From positions 124,001 to 188,000 of the forward strand of contig JBGTLA010000095.1 of NCBI GenBank assembly GCA_041744375.1: 64,000 nt of DNA, given 5' to 3'. The notes under the pieces are model-generated. The model had not been told where the DNA came from, did no database searches, and was given only the letters and a program-made list of their open reading frames with translations. This DNA is from JBGTLA01 sp041744375. GTDB lineage: Bacteria > Actinomycetota > Acidimicrobiia > Spongiisociales > ZC4RG35. The translations under genes were made by a program, and so were the position numbers. The first letter of the stretch is position 1. Each line of letters opens with the position of its first letter. Shown here in pieces: positions 16,530-24,596 of the stretch.

Positions 16530-17086
16530 TGGAGCCACTGGCTGCTCTCGAAGCGATCCTGTTCGTCACGGAAGCACCCGTTCCCGCCACGGAGCTGTCG
16601 GAGGTTCTCGAGGTCACCATCGAGGAGGTCGAGGACCTCATCGAAGACCTGAAGGGCCATCTCGAGGAGAGAGGTTCGGGTCTGGTCGTGCGGTCGACGT
16701 CAGGCGGTTGGCGGCTCTATTCACGACCGGAGGCGTACCCCTACCTGGAGCGTTTCGCCACCTCAGCCACTGCTCGCAAGCTGTCTCCGGCGGCGCTCGA
16801 GGTGCTGGCTGTGGTGGCCTACCGCCAACCCGTGTCGCGGACACAGCTCGCCGAGATCCGAGGGGTGGACTCCGATTCGTCGCTGCGGACCCTGGTGCAG
16901 ATGGGCCTCATCGAGGAGGCGGGACGTTTGACGATTCCCGGCAACCCGACCATCTACCGGACGAGTGACCTCTTCTTGGAGAAGCTGGGTCTCGGGTCGC
17001 TGGGTGACCTGCCACCTCTCGCCGACCATGTGCCCCCTGCCGCAGTGGTCGATGCCCTTGAAGAGACATTTCGCGGGGGTGGCTGA
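16529..17086 (+). CDS. scpB: Segregation and condensation protein B
   Basis: A 185-residue ScpB with two winged-helix halves. The first is in ALEAILFVTEAPVPATELSEVL. The second is in AALEVLAVVAYRQPVSRTQLAEIRGVDSDSSLRTLVQMGLIEEAGR, the family signature. It dimerises and binds ScpA. The ATG at 16529 shares its A with the scpA stop. It overlaps the start of the pseudouridine synthase gene by eight bases. Confidence 0.93.
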   Translation: MEPLAALEAILFVTEAPVPATELSEVLEVTIEEVEDLIEDLKGHLEERGSGLVVRSTSGGWRLYSRPEAYPYLERFATSATARKLSPAALEVLAVVAYRQPVSRTQLAEIRGVDSDSSLRTLVQMGLIEEAGRLTIPGNPTIYRTSDLFLEKLGLGSLGDLPPLADHVPPAAVVDALEETFRGGG

Positions 17087-17822
17087 AACGTCGTCACGGT
17101 CGGATCTCCCCAAGCTGCAAAAAGCCATCGCCCACAGCGGGATGATGTCGCGGAGAGCTGCCGAAGATCTGATCGCCCAGGGTCGGGTGGCCGTCGACGG
17201 TCGGGTGGCACTAATCGGAGAGCGCGTGGACCCCGCGTCGCAGGCCGTGACGGTGGACGGCGTGCGCATTCCTATCAGGCCCGGCCTCGTTACCTACCTG
17301 CTCTACAAACCGCAGGGGGCCATCTCAACGGCGGAGGACCCGGGCGGTAGGCCCACTGTCGTCGACCTGGTGCCGCCCGAGCCGAGCGTGTATCCGGTGG
17401 GACGGCTGGACGCCGATTCCGAAGGCCTCCTCTTGCTCACCAATGACGGTGACCTCGCCAACATCGTCATGCACCCTCGCTACGGCATACCCAAGACCTA
17501 CACCGTCTTGGTCAATGGGCCCCCCGGCCCGTGGGTTGAGTGCCTGGTGGAGGGGGTGGAGCTCTCGGACGGACCGGCCGCCGCCCTGTCGGCTCGGGTA
17601 CTCGACTCGACGAGAGAGAGCACGCTGTTGGAGATGGTGCTGGGCGAGGGGAGAAACCGCGAGATCCGGCGCATGTGTGACGCACTCGAGCACCCGGTAC
17701 AAAGACTGGTGCGAACCGCAGTAGGGCCGATCACCGATCGGCGTCTGCGTCCCGGTGAATGGCGACGGCTCGAAGTCGGGGAGGTGGAGCGTCTCTACGC
17801 CACCGCCGACCCGGTGGTTTGA
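17079..17822 (+). CDS. rluB: 23S rRNA pseudouridine synthase RluB-like
   Basis: A 247-residue RsuA/RluB-family pseudouridine synthase. The S4 domain is LQKAIAHSGMMSRRAAEDLIAQGRVAVDG. The catalytic motif VGRLDADSEGLLLLTNDG contains the aspartate nucleophile, and GEGRNREIRRMCDALEHPVQRLVR closes the domain. It converts uridine to pseudouridine in rRNA. I chose GTG 17079 inside the end of scpB; ATG 17052 is also in frame. The scpA-scpB-rluB order matches mycobacteria. Confidence 0.9.
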   Translation: MAETSSRSDLPKLQKAIAHSGMMSRRAAEDLIAQGRVAVDGRVALIGERVDPASQAVTVDGVRIPIRPGLVTYLLYKPQGAISTAEDPGGRPTVVDLVPPEPSVYPVGRLDADSEGLLLLTNDGDLANIVMHPRYGIPKTYTVLVNGPPGPWVECLVEGVELSDGPAAALSARVLDSTRESTLLEMVLGEGRNREIRRMCDALEHPVQRLVRTAVGPITDRRLRPGEWRRLEVGEVERLYATADPVV

Positions 17823-17841
17823 GCGAAACTGGACAGCTGGG

Positions 17842-17847
17842 TAGCTT
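17842..17847 (+). promoter_or_regulatory. -10 box, leaderless promoter of aroA
   Basis: TAGCTT ends six bases before the GTG start at 17854. Confidence 0.45.
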
Positions 17848-17853
17848 TCGGCT

Positions 17854-19104
17854 GTGTTCACCGTTCCCACCATCGGCCGACCGGTAGCCGGCACGGTGCG
17901 GCCTCCCGGTTCGAAATCCCTCACCAACCGCGCGCTCGTGGTGGCGTCGCTGGCGCGCCCGGCGGCGAGTCGCCTCGAGGGAGCCCTCGACGCGGAGGAC
18001 ACCGTCGCCATGCGGAGGGCCTTGCGGCATCTCGGGGTCCTGATCGACGACAACGAGGATCCCTGGCTCGTTCTCGGCACCGGGGGAGACCTGAGACCAT
18101 CAGGAGAAGTGGTGGATGTGGGAGCGTCGGGAACCACCGCTCGCTTCGTGACGGCAGTGGCGGCCCTGGCCCGAGATACCACCGTCATCGACGGCACCGC
18201 TCGGATGAGGGAACGACCGATCGGGCCGCTGATCGCTGCCTTGGAGACGATGGGTGCCACAGTGGCCTCCGCCGGTGGCTACCCACCGGTTCGGGTGGGC
18301 GGCGGCCAACTGACCGGCGGACGTGTGACCGTCGAGAGTTCCCTTTCCTCCCAGTTCGCCTCCGCGGTCATGATGATCGCCCCCCTCGCCGACGCGCCCG
18401 TCGAGATCGTGCTGGAGGGAAAGGTGGCGTCGGCCACCTACCTCGAGGGGACCGTCGACATCATGCGCGCCTTCGGTGCCGATGTCTCCGCCACCTCCTC
18501 CGGATACCTGGTCGAGGCGACCGGTTACCACAAGGCACACATACAGATCGAGGCCGACGCGTCGGCGGCGGTGTACCCGGCGGTGGCCGCCGCCATCACC
18601 GGCGGTCGCGTGGTGATCGAAGGGATCCCCGCCCATTCGACGCAACCCGACCTGGCCGTGCTGGATGTGTTGGGCGCCATGGGTTGTGACATCGAACGAG
18701 CCGCCGGGTCGATCACCATCACGGGTCCGAGCCAGCTTCGGCCGGTGGATGTCGACCTGTCCGGCTCTCCCGACGGGGCGCTGGCCGTGGCGGTTGCAGC
18801 GCTGTTCGCCTCGGGTCCCTCGCGGTTGGCAGGCCTCTCGACCTTGCGCCTCAAGGAGACCGATCGGCTCGCCGCCCTGGAAACGGAGCTGAGACGGGTG
18901 GGGGCGGAGGTGACGATCGAGGCCGACGTACTCACTGTTCGCCCCGGGCGGCTGAATGCAGCCGAGATCGAAACCTACGACGATCATCGCATGGCGATGT
19001 CGATGGCCCTGGTCGGCTTGGTGGTTGCGGGAGTGACCATCCGTCATCCGGCCACGGTCGCCAAGACGTGGCCCGGTTACTTCGACATGTTTTCGCTCCT
19101 GTGA
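17854..19104 (+). CDS. aroA: 3-phosphoshikimate 1-carboxyvinyltransferase
   Basis: A 416-residue EPSP synthase of the shikimate pathway. It has the GxKSxTNRAL start (PPGSKSLTNRALVVASL), the VGASGTTARFVTA PEP-binding motif, the ESSLSSQFASA substrate loop, RLKETDRLAAL and YDDHRMAMSMAL near the C-terminus. It makes 5-enolpyruvylshikimate-3-phosphate from shikimate-3-phosphate and PEP. The glycine of the common LPGSKS glyphosate-site motif is kept, with P for L ahead of it. It overlaps cmk by four bases. Confidence 0.94.
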   Translation: MFTVPTIGRPVAGTVRPPGSKSLTNRALVVASLARPAASRLEGALDAEDTVAMRRALRHLGVLIDDNEDPWLVLGTGGDLRPSGEVVDVGASGTTARFVTAVAALARDTTVIDGTARMRERPIGPLIAALETMGATVASAGGYPPVRVGGGQLTGGRVTVESSLSSQFASAVMMIAPLADAPVEIVLEGKVASATYLEGTVDIMRAFGADVSATSSGYLVEATGYHKAHIQIEADASAAVYPAVAAAITGGRVVIEGIPAHSTQPDLAVLDVLGAMGCDIERAAGSITITGPSQLRPVDVDLSGSPDGALAVAVAALFASGPSRLAGLSTLRLKETDRLAALETELRRVGAEVTIEADVLTVRPGRLNAAEIETYDDHRMAMSMALVGLVVAGVTIRHPATVAKTWPGYFDMFSLL

Positions 19105-19763
19105 ACAAGAGCGCATACGTGGTGGCGATCGACGGTCCCGGAGGAGTCGGGAAGTCGACTGTCAGCCGGCTCGTCGCCGAGAGACTTGGGGCTGCCCATC
19201 TCGACACCGGGGCCTTCTACCGGGCCGCCACCGCAGTGGTGCTCGCCGACGGAGCAGACCCGGCCGACGACAGTGCCGTGATGCGGGCCTGGGGAAGCCG
19301 GAACATACAGCAGCGGAACGGCCGCACGTTCGTCGACGGCCGTGACGTGTCCGAGGAAATCCGCACAGCAGAGGTCACTGAGGCTGTCTCCGTCGTGGCT
19401 GCCCATCCGCCGCTTCGAGCCGAGATGGTGGAGGCACAGCGTCGCTGGGTGGGCGAACGGGGTGTCCCGGCGGTGGTGGAAGGACGCGACATCGGCAGCG
19501 TGGTGTTCCCCGACGCGCTGGTGAAGGTATATCTCGACGCCCAACCTTCGGTACGTGCTCGCCGCCGCTCGAGAGAGACGGGGGCGGCGACGGAGTCGGT
19601 GGCGAGGGCTCTGCGCGATCGTGACAAGATCGACTCCAGTCGCCTCGTGTCCCCCTTGGTGGCCGCGGTCGACGCCGTCGTGATCGACACCACCGATTTG
19701 TCGATCGATCAGGTCGTCTCCCGAGTGATGGAGCTGGTGAGCGCTCACCTGTCCAGGGGGTGA
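19101..19763 (+). CDS. cmk: Cytidylate kinase
   Basis: A 220-residue CMP kinase. The P-loop IDGPGGVGKSTVSRLVAERLG is at residues ~9-29, LDTGAFYRA follows it, and VEGRDIGSVVFPDA and a typical lid with RRRSRETG come later. It phosphorylates CMP and dCMP. The GTG start overlaps the aroA stop (GTGA). Position between aroA and ispH/der agrees with the cmk-der linkage seen across Actinobacteria. Confidence 0.93.
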   Translation: MNKSAYVVAIDGPGGVGKSTVSRLVAERLGAAHLDTGAFYRAATAVVLADGADPADDSAVMRAWGSRNIQQRNGRTFVDGRDVSEEIRTAEVTEAVSVVAAHPPLRAEMVEAQRRWVGERGVPAVVEGRDIGSVVFPDALVKVYLDAQPSVRARRRSRETGAATESVARALRDRDKIDSSRLVSPLVAAVDAVVIDTTDLSIDQVVSRVMELVSAHLSRG

Positions 19764-19792
19764 GTGGCTGTAGCTATCGGATCGCTCATCCC

Positions 19793-19798
19793 TACCAT
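19793..19798 (+). promoter_or_regulatory. -10 box, leaderless promoter of ispH
   Basis: TACCAT ends seven bases before the ATG at 19806. Confidence 0.5.
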
Positions 19799-19805
19799 TG
19801 GGACC

Positions 19806-20852
19806 ATGGTTCAACGTGTCTTGCTGGCGGAGCCTCGCGGTTTTTGTGCCGGTGTCGAAATGGCCATCAAGGCTCTCACCTGGATGGTGCGTGTATTCGA
19901 GCCACCCGTCTACTGCTTTCACGAGATCGTCCACAACGAATGGGTGGTGCGGGCCTTCGAGCGGGTCGGTGTCGTGTTCGTCGACGATATCTTCCAGGTT
20001 CCGCAGGGGGCGCCGGTGATGTTGTCCGCGCATGGCTCTGCCCCCGAGGTGGTGGCCGGCGCGGCCTCTCGAGCCGCCGTGGTCATCGACGCCGTCTGCC
20101 CGCTCGTCACCAAGGTCCATCACGAGGTGAAACGTATGGCGGAACGTGGTTTCGACATCATCTACGTAGGCCATGAAGGCCACGACGAGGCGGTGGGGAC
20201 CGTGGCGGAGGCGCCGACTTCCATCACCCTGGTGGAGCCGGAGGTCGGTCTTCGCCAGTTCCACCCCACCGACCCTTCCAAGGTTGCCCTCCTTGCCCAG
20301 ACCACACTCGGCATGCACGAGTGGGAGGGTGTCCTGAATGCAGCCCAAGGTCGCTTCCCCGAGTTGGAAACTGCCCGCCGCTCGGACCTGTGTTATGCAA
20401 CGACCAACCGTCAGGAGGCGGTGGGTCAGCTGGCGGAGAGGTGCGACCTGATCCTGGTGGTCGGCTCGGAGAACTCATCGAACACACAGGCACTGGTGCG
20501 CTATTCCATCGAGAACGGGACTCCGGCCCACCGCATCGACGATGCCGACGGGATACAAACAGGGTGGCTGGAAGCTGTCGAAGTGGTAGGGGTGACGGCG
20601 GGAGCGTCGGCGCCCGATCATCTCGTCCAAGAGGTGATCGACCGGTTGGACCCGGCGGCCGGGTTCGAGCTGTGGCAGACCACACAAGAGGGCGAATACT
20701 TCCCCCTTCCGCCGCAGTTGCGCAGTTTCGTGGCGACGTTGAGCGCCTTGGTGGAGGCGGGAGTGACCGCCAGTGCCCCGAAGGAGAGAGGCTGGCTGGA
20801 GCGCGACAGGGAGTGGACGGCCACCGAGGCTCTCGACCTGATCTCACGCTGA
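19806..20852 (+). CDS. ispH: 4-hydroxy-3-methylbut-2-enyl diphosphate reductase
   Basis: A 348-residue IspH/LytB, the last enzyme of the MEP isoprenoid pathway. The three iron-sulfur cysteines are visible in RGFCAGVEMAI, IDAVCPLVTKVH and SDLCYATTNRQEAV. Substrate residues are seen in FHEIVHNEWVV, AQTTLG and VGSENSSNTQAL. It reduces HMBPP to IPP and DMAPP. Its presence means that isoprenoids are made by the MEP route here, which matters for reading the aconitase X genes at 48.5 kb. Confidence 0.95.
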   Translation: MVQRVLLAEPRGFCAGVEMAIKALTWMVRVFEPPVYCFHEIVHNEWVVRAFERVGVVFVDDIFQVPQGAPVMLSAHGSAPEVVAGAASRAAVVIDAVCPLVTKVHHEVKRMAERGFDIIYVGHEGHDEAVGTVAEAPTSITLVEPEVGLRQFHPTDPSKVALLAQTTLGMHEWEGVLNAAQGRFPELETARRSDLCYATTNRQEAVGQLAERCDLILVVGSENSSNTQALVRYSIENGTPAHRIDDADGIQTGWLEAVEVVGVTAGASAPDHLVQEVIDRLDPAAGFELWQTTQEGEYFPLPPQLRSFVATLSALVEAGVTASAPKERGWLERDREWTATEALDLISR

Positions 20853-20865
20853 CGGCGCCCGCCAG

Positions 20866-20871
20866 TAGCGT
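20866..20871 (+). promoter_or_regulatory. -10 box, leaderless promoter of der
   Basis: TAGCGT ends seven bases before the ATG at 20879. Confidence 0.5.
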
Positions 20872-20878
20872 TCCCCCC

Positions 20879-22216
20879 ATGTCGACTACTCCTCGATCCA
20901 CGCGGCTGCCCATCGTCGCCGTGGTGGGACGGCCCAACGTGGGCAAATCGACCCTCGTCAACCGGATTCTGGGTCGCCGGGCCGCGGTCGTCGAGGAGAG
21001 ACCGGGGGTGACACGCGATCGGCGGCAGTTCGACGCCGACTGGGCGGGGAGAGACTTCGTCCTGGTCGACACCGGCGGATGGGAGCGCGATCCCGAAGCG
21101 GGCATCGACGAGTCGATCCGACGCCAGGCGGAAGCGGCCATGAGTGCGGCCGACGTCGTGATCCTGGTCGTGGACGTCACCACCAGCGTGGGTGATGACG
21201 ACCTGGGGGTGGTGGACATGCTGCGAAGGTCCGGGCTTCCGGTGGTGGTAGCGGTCAACAAGGTCGACGACCACGCTCGGGAGGGGGACGCAACCGAACT
21301 GTGGAACCTCGGTCTGGGAGAGCCCATGGCCGTGTCCGCCTTCCACGGTCGGGGAGTCGGCGATCTCCTGGATCGGGTGTTGTCGTTGCTGCCCGCGGCT
21401 GCGGCCGCTCCCGATGTCGCTGGTCCCCCCCGGGTCGCCATCGTCGGGCGGCCCAACGTTGGAAAGTCGACACTGCTGAACAGGTTGGTCGGCGAGGAGA
21501 GGGTGATCGTGTCCGATCGGCCCGGCACGACGCGCGATCCAATCGATGTCGAGGTCGAACTCGACGGTCGACGGTATGTACTGGTCGACACGGCCGGTAT
21601 CCGTCGCAAGCCCCAGATCACCGAGGATGCCGATTTCTACGCGGTGGTCAGGGCACGAGAGGCGTTGGATCAGGCCGATGTCGCTCTCTTGCTCATCGAT
21701 GGTGCCGAAGGAGTGACCCGCCAGGACCAGCGCATCGCCGACGAGATCCTCGAGGCCGGCGCGGGTCTGGTAGTACTCGTCAACAAATGGGACGCGGTGG
21801 ATCCCGACGATCGGCGGTTGCTCGAGCGCGACATCGGATCCCGACTGTCGTTCCTCGGGTGGGCTCCCATGTTGCGGGTGTCAGCCATTCGGGGAACGCG
21901 CCTCAAGTCACTGGGATCTGCGATCGAAGTCGCTCTGGAAGGCCGCCGCCAACGGATCCCCACCGGGACGCTCAATCGTCTGGTGCGAGGGTGGACGGCC
22001 GCACATCCTCCCCCGGTCAAAAAGGGACGGCGTCCGAAGGTCCACTACGCCGTCCAGGCCGGCGTGGCCCCGCCTACGGTGGTGTTGTTCGTCTCGGGCG
22101 GGGAGCTGGGTGACGATTATCTCCGGTTCATCGAGAACAGGATGAGAGAAGAGATCGATTTCACGGGCACACCGATCAAGGTGGTCACACGTCCGCGGAG
22201 CCGGCGTGAACCCTGA
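20879..22216 (+). CDS. der: Ribosome-associated GTPase Der (EngA)
   Basis: A 445-residue double GTPase. Two G1 loops are seen (VVGRPNVGKSTLVNRI near residue 15 and IVGRPNVGKSTLLNRL near residue 187), each with its own DTxG switch II (VDTGGW; VDTAGI) and NKxD motif (NKVDD; NKWD). A KH-like C-terminal domain follows. It is needed for 50S ribosome assembly. The window's tenth or so TAnnnT -10 box lies seven bases ahead of the ATG. The 3' end overlaps a small membrane-protein ORF. Confidence 0.95.
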   Translation: MSTTPRSTRLPIVAVVGRPNVGKSTLVNRILGRRAAVVEERPGVTRDRRQFDADWAGRDFVLVDTGGWERDPEAGIDESIRRQAEAAMSAADVVILVVDVTTSVGDDDLGVVDMLRRSGLPVVVAVNKVDDHAREGDATELWNLGLGEPMAVSAFHGRGVGDLLDRVLSLLPAAAAAPDVAGPPRVAIVGRPNVGKSTLLNRLVGEERVIVSDRPGTTRDPIDVEVELDGRRYVLVDTAGIRRKPQITEDADFYAVVRAREALDQADVALLLIDGAEGVTRQDQRIADEILEAGAGLVVLVNKWDAVDPDDRRLLERDIGSRLSFLGWAPMLRVSAIRGTRLKSLGSAIEVALEGRRQRIPTGTLNRLVRGWTAAHPPPVKKGRRPKVHYAVQAGVAPPTVVLFVSGGELGDDYLRFIENRMREEIDFTGTPIKVVTRPRSRREP

Positions 22217-22358
22217 GCACGGTGGACTCCACCCCGATCCCGACGACCACCCCCCACCCAGCCCGATCAGCTTCCGGATCCTCGTCGGGTTGGCAGTGCT
22301 GTACCTGGGATGGCGCCTCGTGGAAGGCATCATCTGGCTGGTGAACCGCTTCGCTTGA
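22206..22358 (+). CDS. Small single-span membrane protein (50 aa)
   Basis: A 50-residue ORF starting at GTG 22206 inside the end of der. The first 20 residues are polar and proline-rich (NPEHGGLHPDPDDHPPPSP). The rest is one hydrophobic helix (ISFRILVGLAVLYLGWRLVE and on), ending with Arg-Phe-Ala. It has no known motif. Translational overlap with der and a clean membrane segment are the evidence that it is real. Confidence 0.55.
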   Translation: MNPEHGGLHPDPDDHPPPSPISFRILVGLAVLYLGWRLVEGIIWLVNRFA

Positions 22359-22384
22359 TTCGACAAGCCGTGATCAGGTCGCGT

Positions 22385-22945
22385 TCACAGTGTTCTGCCC
22401 TGGTCGTCGATCCAGTCTTCCTCGTCGACGCCCAGCCCTTCGGCGATGCGGTTGATGTAGTTGAAGTAGGCACACACCTGTGTGGCGTCGGTGATAGCCC
22501 GGTCGTCCCAGCCGGCGGATCGAAGCGCTTCGATGTGTAGTTTCGTCACCGAGGAAGGAGAGCGGGTCAGGAGTTCGGCATACTCCAACAGGGCGCTGGT
22601 GGCTTCGTCGAGCCCCGCGCTTCGCCAATCGCGCCCGAAGGCGTCGACCATCGTGTCGTCTGCGACCTCGGCCCGGAGGTCGTGGAGATGGGCACCTATT
22701 CAATAGTGGCACTCGTTCACCTGGGACGTCACCACAGCGATCATCTCGCGCTGAGCGCGCGAGATCGGTGAGTCACAGAACATCGCTGCCCCGTAGAGGC
22801 GCATCGACTCACGCAGCGTCTCGGGGTTGTGGCATTGCACTGACACGATATTCCAGAGTCGTCCCGCAGACGTAGCCCTCTGCTCGTAGATTCTTTCCAG
22901 GAGTCCGTCGGCGTCATCTCGGCCGACGACATCGATGTGAGCCAT
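22385..22945 (-). CDS. AhpD-like peroxidase, candidate selenoprotein (TGA = Sec)
   Basis: Read through one in-frame TGA, this gives a 186-residue protein of the AhpD/carboxymuconolactone-decarboxylase superfamily, close to the normal length of the peroxidase-related enzyme branch. The active site normally reads C-x2-C-x3-H. Here it is Cys79-His-Tyr-[TGA 82]-Ile-Gly-Ala-His86, so the stop replaces exactly the second catalytic cysteine. The catalytic glutamate 12 residues before Cys79 (Glu67) is kept, as in AhpD. A 7-bp hairpin with a G in its loop starts 17 bases after the TGA and would serve as a bacterial SECIS. Both halves look normal in sequence, with no other damage. A leaderless -10 box (TAGCGT) precedes ATG 22945. 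The predicted role is thiol- or selenol-based reduction of hydroperoxides in the cytosol. Without readthrough it would be an 81-residue stub. Confidence 0.75.
22663..22682 (-). promoter_or_regulatory. Candidate bacterial SECIS hairpin
   Basis: On the minus strand, CGACCTC pairs perfectly with GAGGTCG around the six-base loop CGGGCC. The loop begins 24 bases after the TGA and has G as its second base. These match the known constraints for bacterial SECIS elements (loop 16-37 bases after UGA, G in the first two loop bases). Confidence 0.6.
22700..22702 (-). other. In-frame TGA, predicted selenocysteine codon
   Basis: The TGA lies at the position of the resolving/peroxidatic cysteine of the CxxC pair. 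The reading frame stays open and family-like on both sides. Confidence 0.7.
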
Positions 22946-22954
22946 GCGCCTGCC

Positions 22955-22960
22955 ACGCTA
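22955..22960 (-). promoter_or_regulatory. -10 box of the selenoprotein candidate
   Basis: TAGCGT on the minus strand ends nine bases before ATG 22945. Confidence 0.45.
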
Positions 22961-23102
22961 CACGAACCATGTTCGGCCACCACGCGGGGATCGGGGCAAC
23001 CCGGGGTTGCCGGTTTCATAGATCCCCAATCGTGAGCTTCGTGGTGTATCGGGCCTGATGGCTCACTTGGGGCGGGTTGAGATTGGGAGGGCGTCGCTGG
23101 TG

Positions 23103-24551
23103 TCAGCGAGGTCGCGAGATCATCTGGTCGACGGGGGCGAAGTCATCCCGAAGGTAGGCGGCACCGTCTATGAACCGATGGAGTTCATCGTGAACGGCCA
23201 CGACTTCGGAGCCACCGCGTCCGGCGACAGAGGCACCGATGCCTTTGACGTCGATGCGGGCGTGCGAGCCGACGAGCACGAAGTTCCCACCCCCCTCGCC
23301 TCCCAGATAGTGAGGTGGGGCCAGGACGGCCGTGTGGTCGAAGACGGCGTCGATCGTGGCGGTGGCCGCCCGAGCGAATCGCAAGTCTCCGTAATCGATC
23401 AGATTGAGGAGATAGATCCCCTCCGGTCCCAGGCGGCGGGCGACTTCGGTGACGAATTCCAGGGTTGTCAGATGCCACGGCACCGACAATCCGCTGAAGG
23501 CGTCGCCCATGATGAGGTCGGCCCACTCGAGCGGAACGTTCTGTAGCGAGCGGCGGGCGTCGTCGACGATCACCGTCGCCTCGGGGTCAAGCCCGAGGCG
23601 GGAGTGCCCGATGTCGACCAGCAACCGGTCTATCTCCAGCACCACATGCTCTGTGCCGGGTCTGACGGCGTCCAGGTAGGCGCTGAAGGTGAACCCGCCT
23701 CCTCCGATGGACACGGCCCGCAGGGGCTCACCAGGCGCCGTGTGCTCGATCACGTCGCCCATGACCTGGGCGTACCTGAACTCGAGATGGGTCGGGTCGA
23801 CGAGATCGACGTAGCTGTTGCGCACACCGTCGAGCCACAAGATCCGCCCGCTCGATCGGTCTGGGTCGATCTCGATGTCGGCGCAGTGATAGGTGGTCTC
23901 GTATTCGCACGGCCCGCCAAGCAAAACCAGTGCCGCAGCCAGTGCCACACTCCCCCCGCCGGCCCGGAGACGACCCCTCCCATGATGGCTCCAGAAGCCC
24001 AAACCCGCGACTATCAGAGCGGCCCCGACGGCGATAATGATCGGGCGCGTGGGGAAAGCTGCGATGAGGACAAAACCGGTGGTGAAAGTCCCGAAGATGG
24101 CCCCGGCGGTGCCGATGGCCGAGTACGACCCGACCACCGAGCCGGTCTCGTCCAGGCTGGCCAGTCGCAGCTTCACCACCACCGGGGGAACGGCCGACAG
24201 CACGGCGGCGGGAGCGAAGAAACCAAGCGTGGTGATGACCACGATGGCCAGCGGCCCGGCCGACGTTGAGGCCGGGCCGACCACATCGACGATCAAGGGG
24301 GATGCCAGCGCGGTGAGGCCCCCGGCTACCAGGAGGGGCCCCACCAGCCGGGAAGGATCGCCCCGGTCTGCTGCTGCTCCCCCGGCCCATGCACCCACGG
24401 CGATGCCGGCCAGGATCACCCCGATGACGCCGGTGAAGACTTCGAGACTAACCCCGAGGTAAGGAGCCAGGAGCCGCTGAGCGAGGATCTCCAGTACCAG
24501 CACCGCCGCCGAGGTGGAGAAGACGAGAAGTCGAGCGGTCAGCTGTGACAT
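23103..24551 (-). CDS. Membrane-fused spermidine-synthase-like protein
   Basis: A 482-residue fusion. The N-terminal ~210 residues form about six to seven transmembrane helices resembling a transporter half (LVFSTSAAVLVLEILAQRLLAPYLGVSLEVFTG is the usual first part of this family). The C-terminal part is a spermidine-synthase-type Rossmann domain with SIGGGGFTFSAYLDA (cofactor loop), VLEIDRLLVDIG, DDARRSLQNV and DLIMGDAFSGLSVP. These proteins are common in bacteria and their substrate is unknown; true polyamine synthesis is not shown. A -10-like TACTGT lies seven bases before ATG 24551. It is transcribed towards the selenoprotein candidate. Confidence 0.85.
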   Translation of the reverse strand: MSQLTARLLVFSTSAAVLVLEILAQRLLAPYLGVSLEVFTGVIGVILAGIAVGAWAGGAAADRGDPSRLVGPLLVAGGLTALASPLIVDVVGPASTSAGPLAIVVITTLGFFAPAAVLSAVPPVVVKLRLASLDETGSVVGSYSAIGTAGAIFGTFTTGFVLIAAFPTRPIIIAVGAALIVAGLGFWSHHGRGRLRAGGGSVALAAALVLLGGPCEYETTYHCADIEIDPDRSSGRILWLDGVRNSYVDLVDPTHLEFRYAQVMGDVIEHTAPGEPLRAVSIGGGGFTFSAYLDAVRPGTEHVVLEIDRLLVDIGHSRLGLDPEATVIVDDARRSLQNVPLEWADLIMGDAFSGLSVPWHLTTLEFVTEVARRLGPEGIYLLNLIDYGDLRFARAATATIDAVFDHTAVLAPPHYLGGEGGGNFVLVGSHARIDVKGIGASVAGRGGSEVVAVHDELHRFIDGAAYLRDDFAPVDQMISRPR

Positions 24552-24558
24552 GGGGGCC

Positions 24559-24564
24559 ACAGTA
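24559..24564 (-). promoter_or_regulatory. -10 box, leaderless promoter of the spermidine-synthase-like gene
   Basis: TACTGT on the minus strand ends seven bases before ATG 24551. Confidence 0.45.
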
Positions 24565-24596
24565 TGGCGAGGGTGATTTGTTTCGCGACTCCGTGC

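Noticed and set aside
19077..21621. Two long minus-strand open frames (423 and 465 codons)
   Set aside because: They are antisense to cmk/ispH/der; the sense genes are certain.
22385..22945. Reading the AhpD-like gene as a pseudogene with a nonsense mutation, or as two separate genes
   Set aside because: The single stop falls exactly on a catalytic cysteine codon, the rest is intact, and a SECIS-like hairpin is correctly placed. The second half alone would begin without the active site.
22995..23011. 7-bp hairpin (GGCAACC/GGTTGCC) between two minus-strand genes as a terminator
   Set aside because: There is no T-run and the position is far from the upstream stop. It could fold by chance in GC-rich DNA, so it was not listed.
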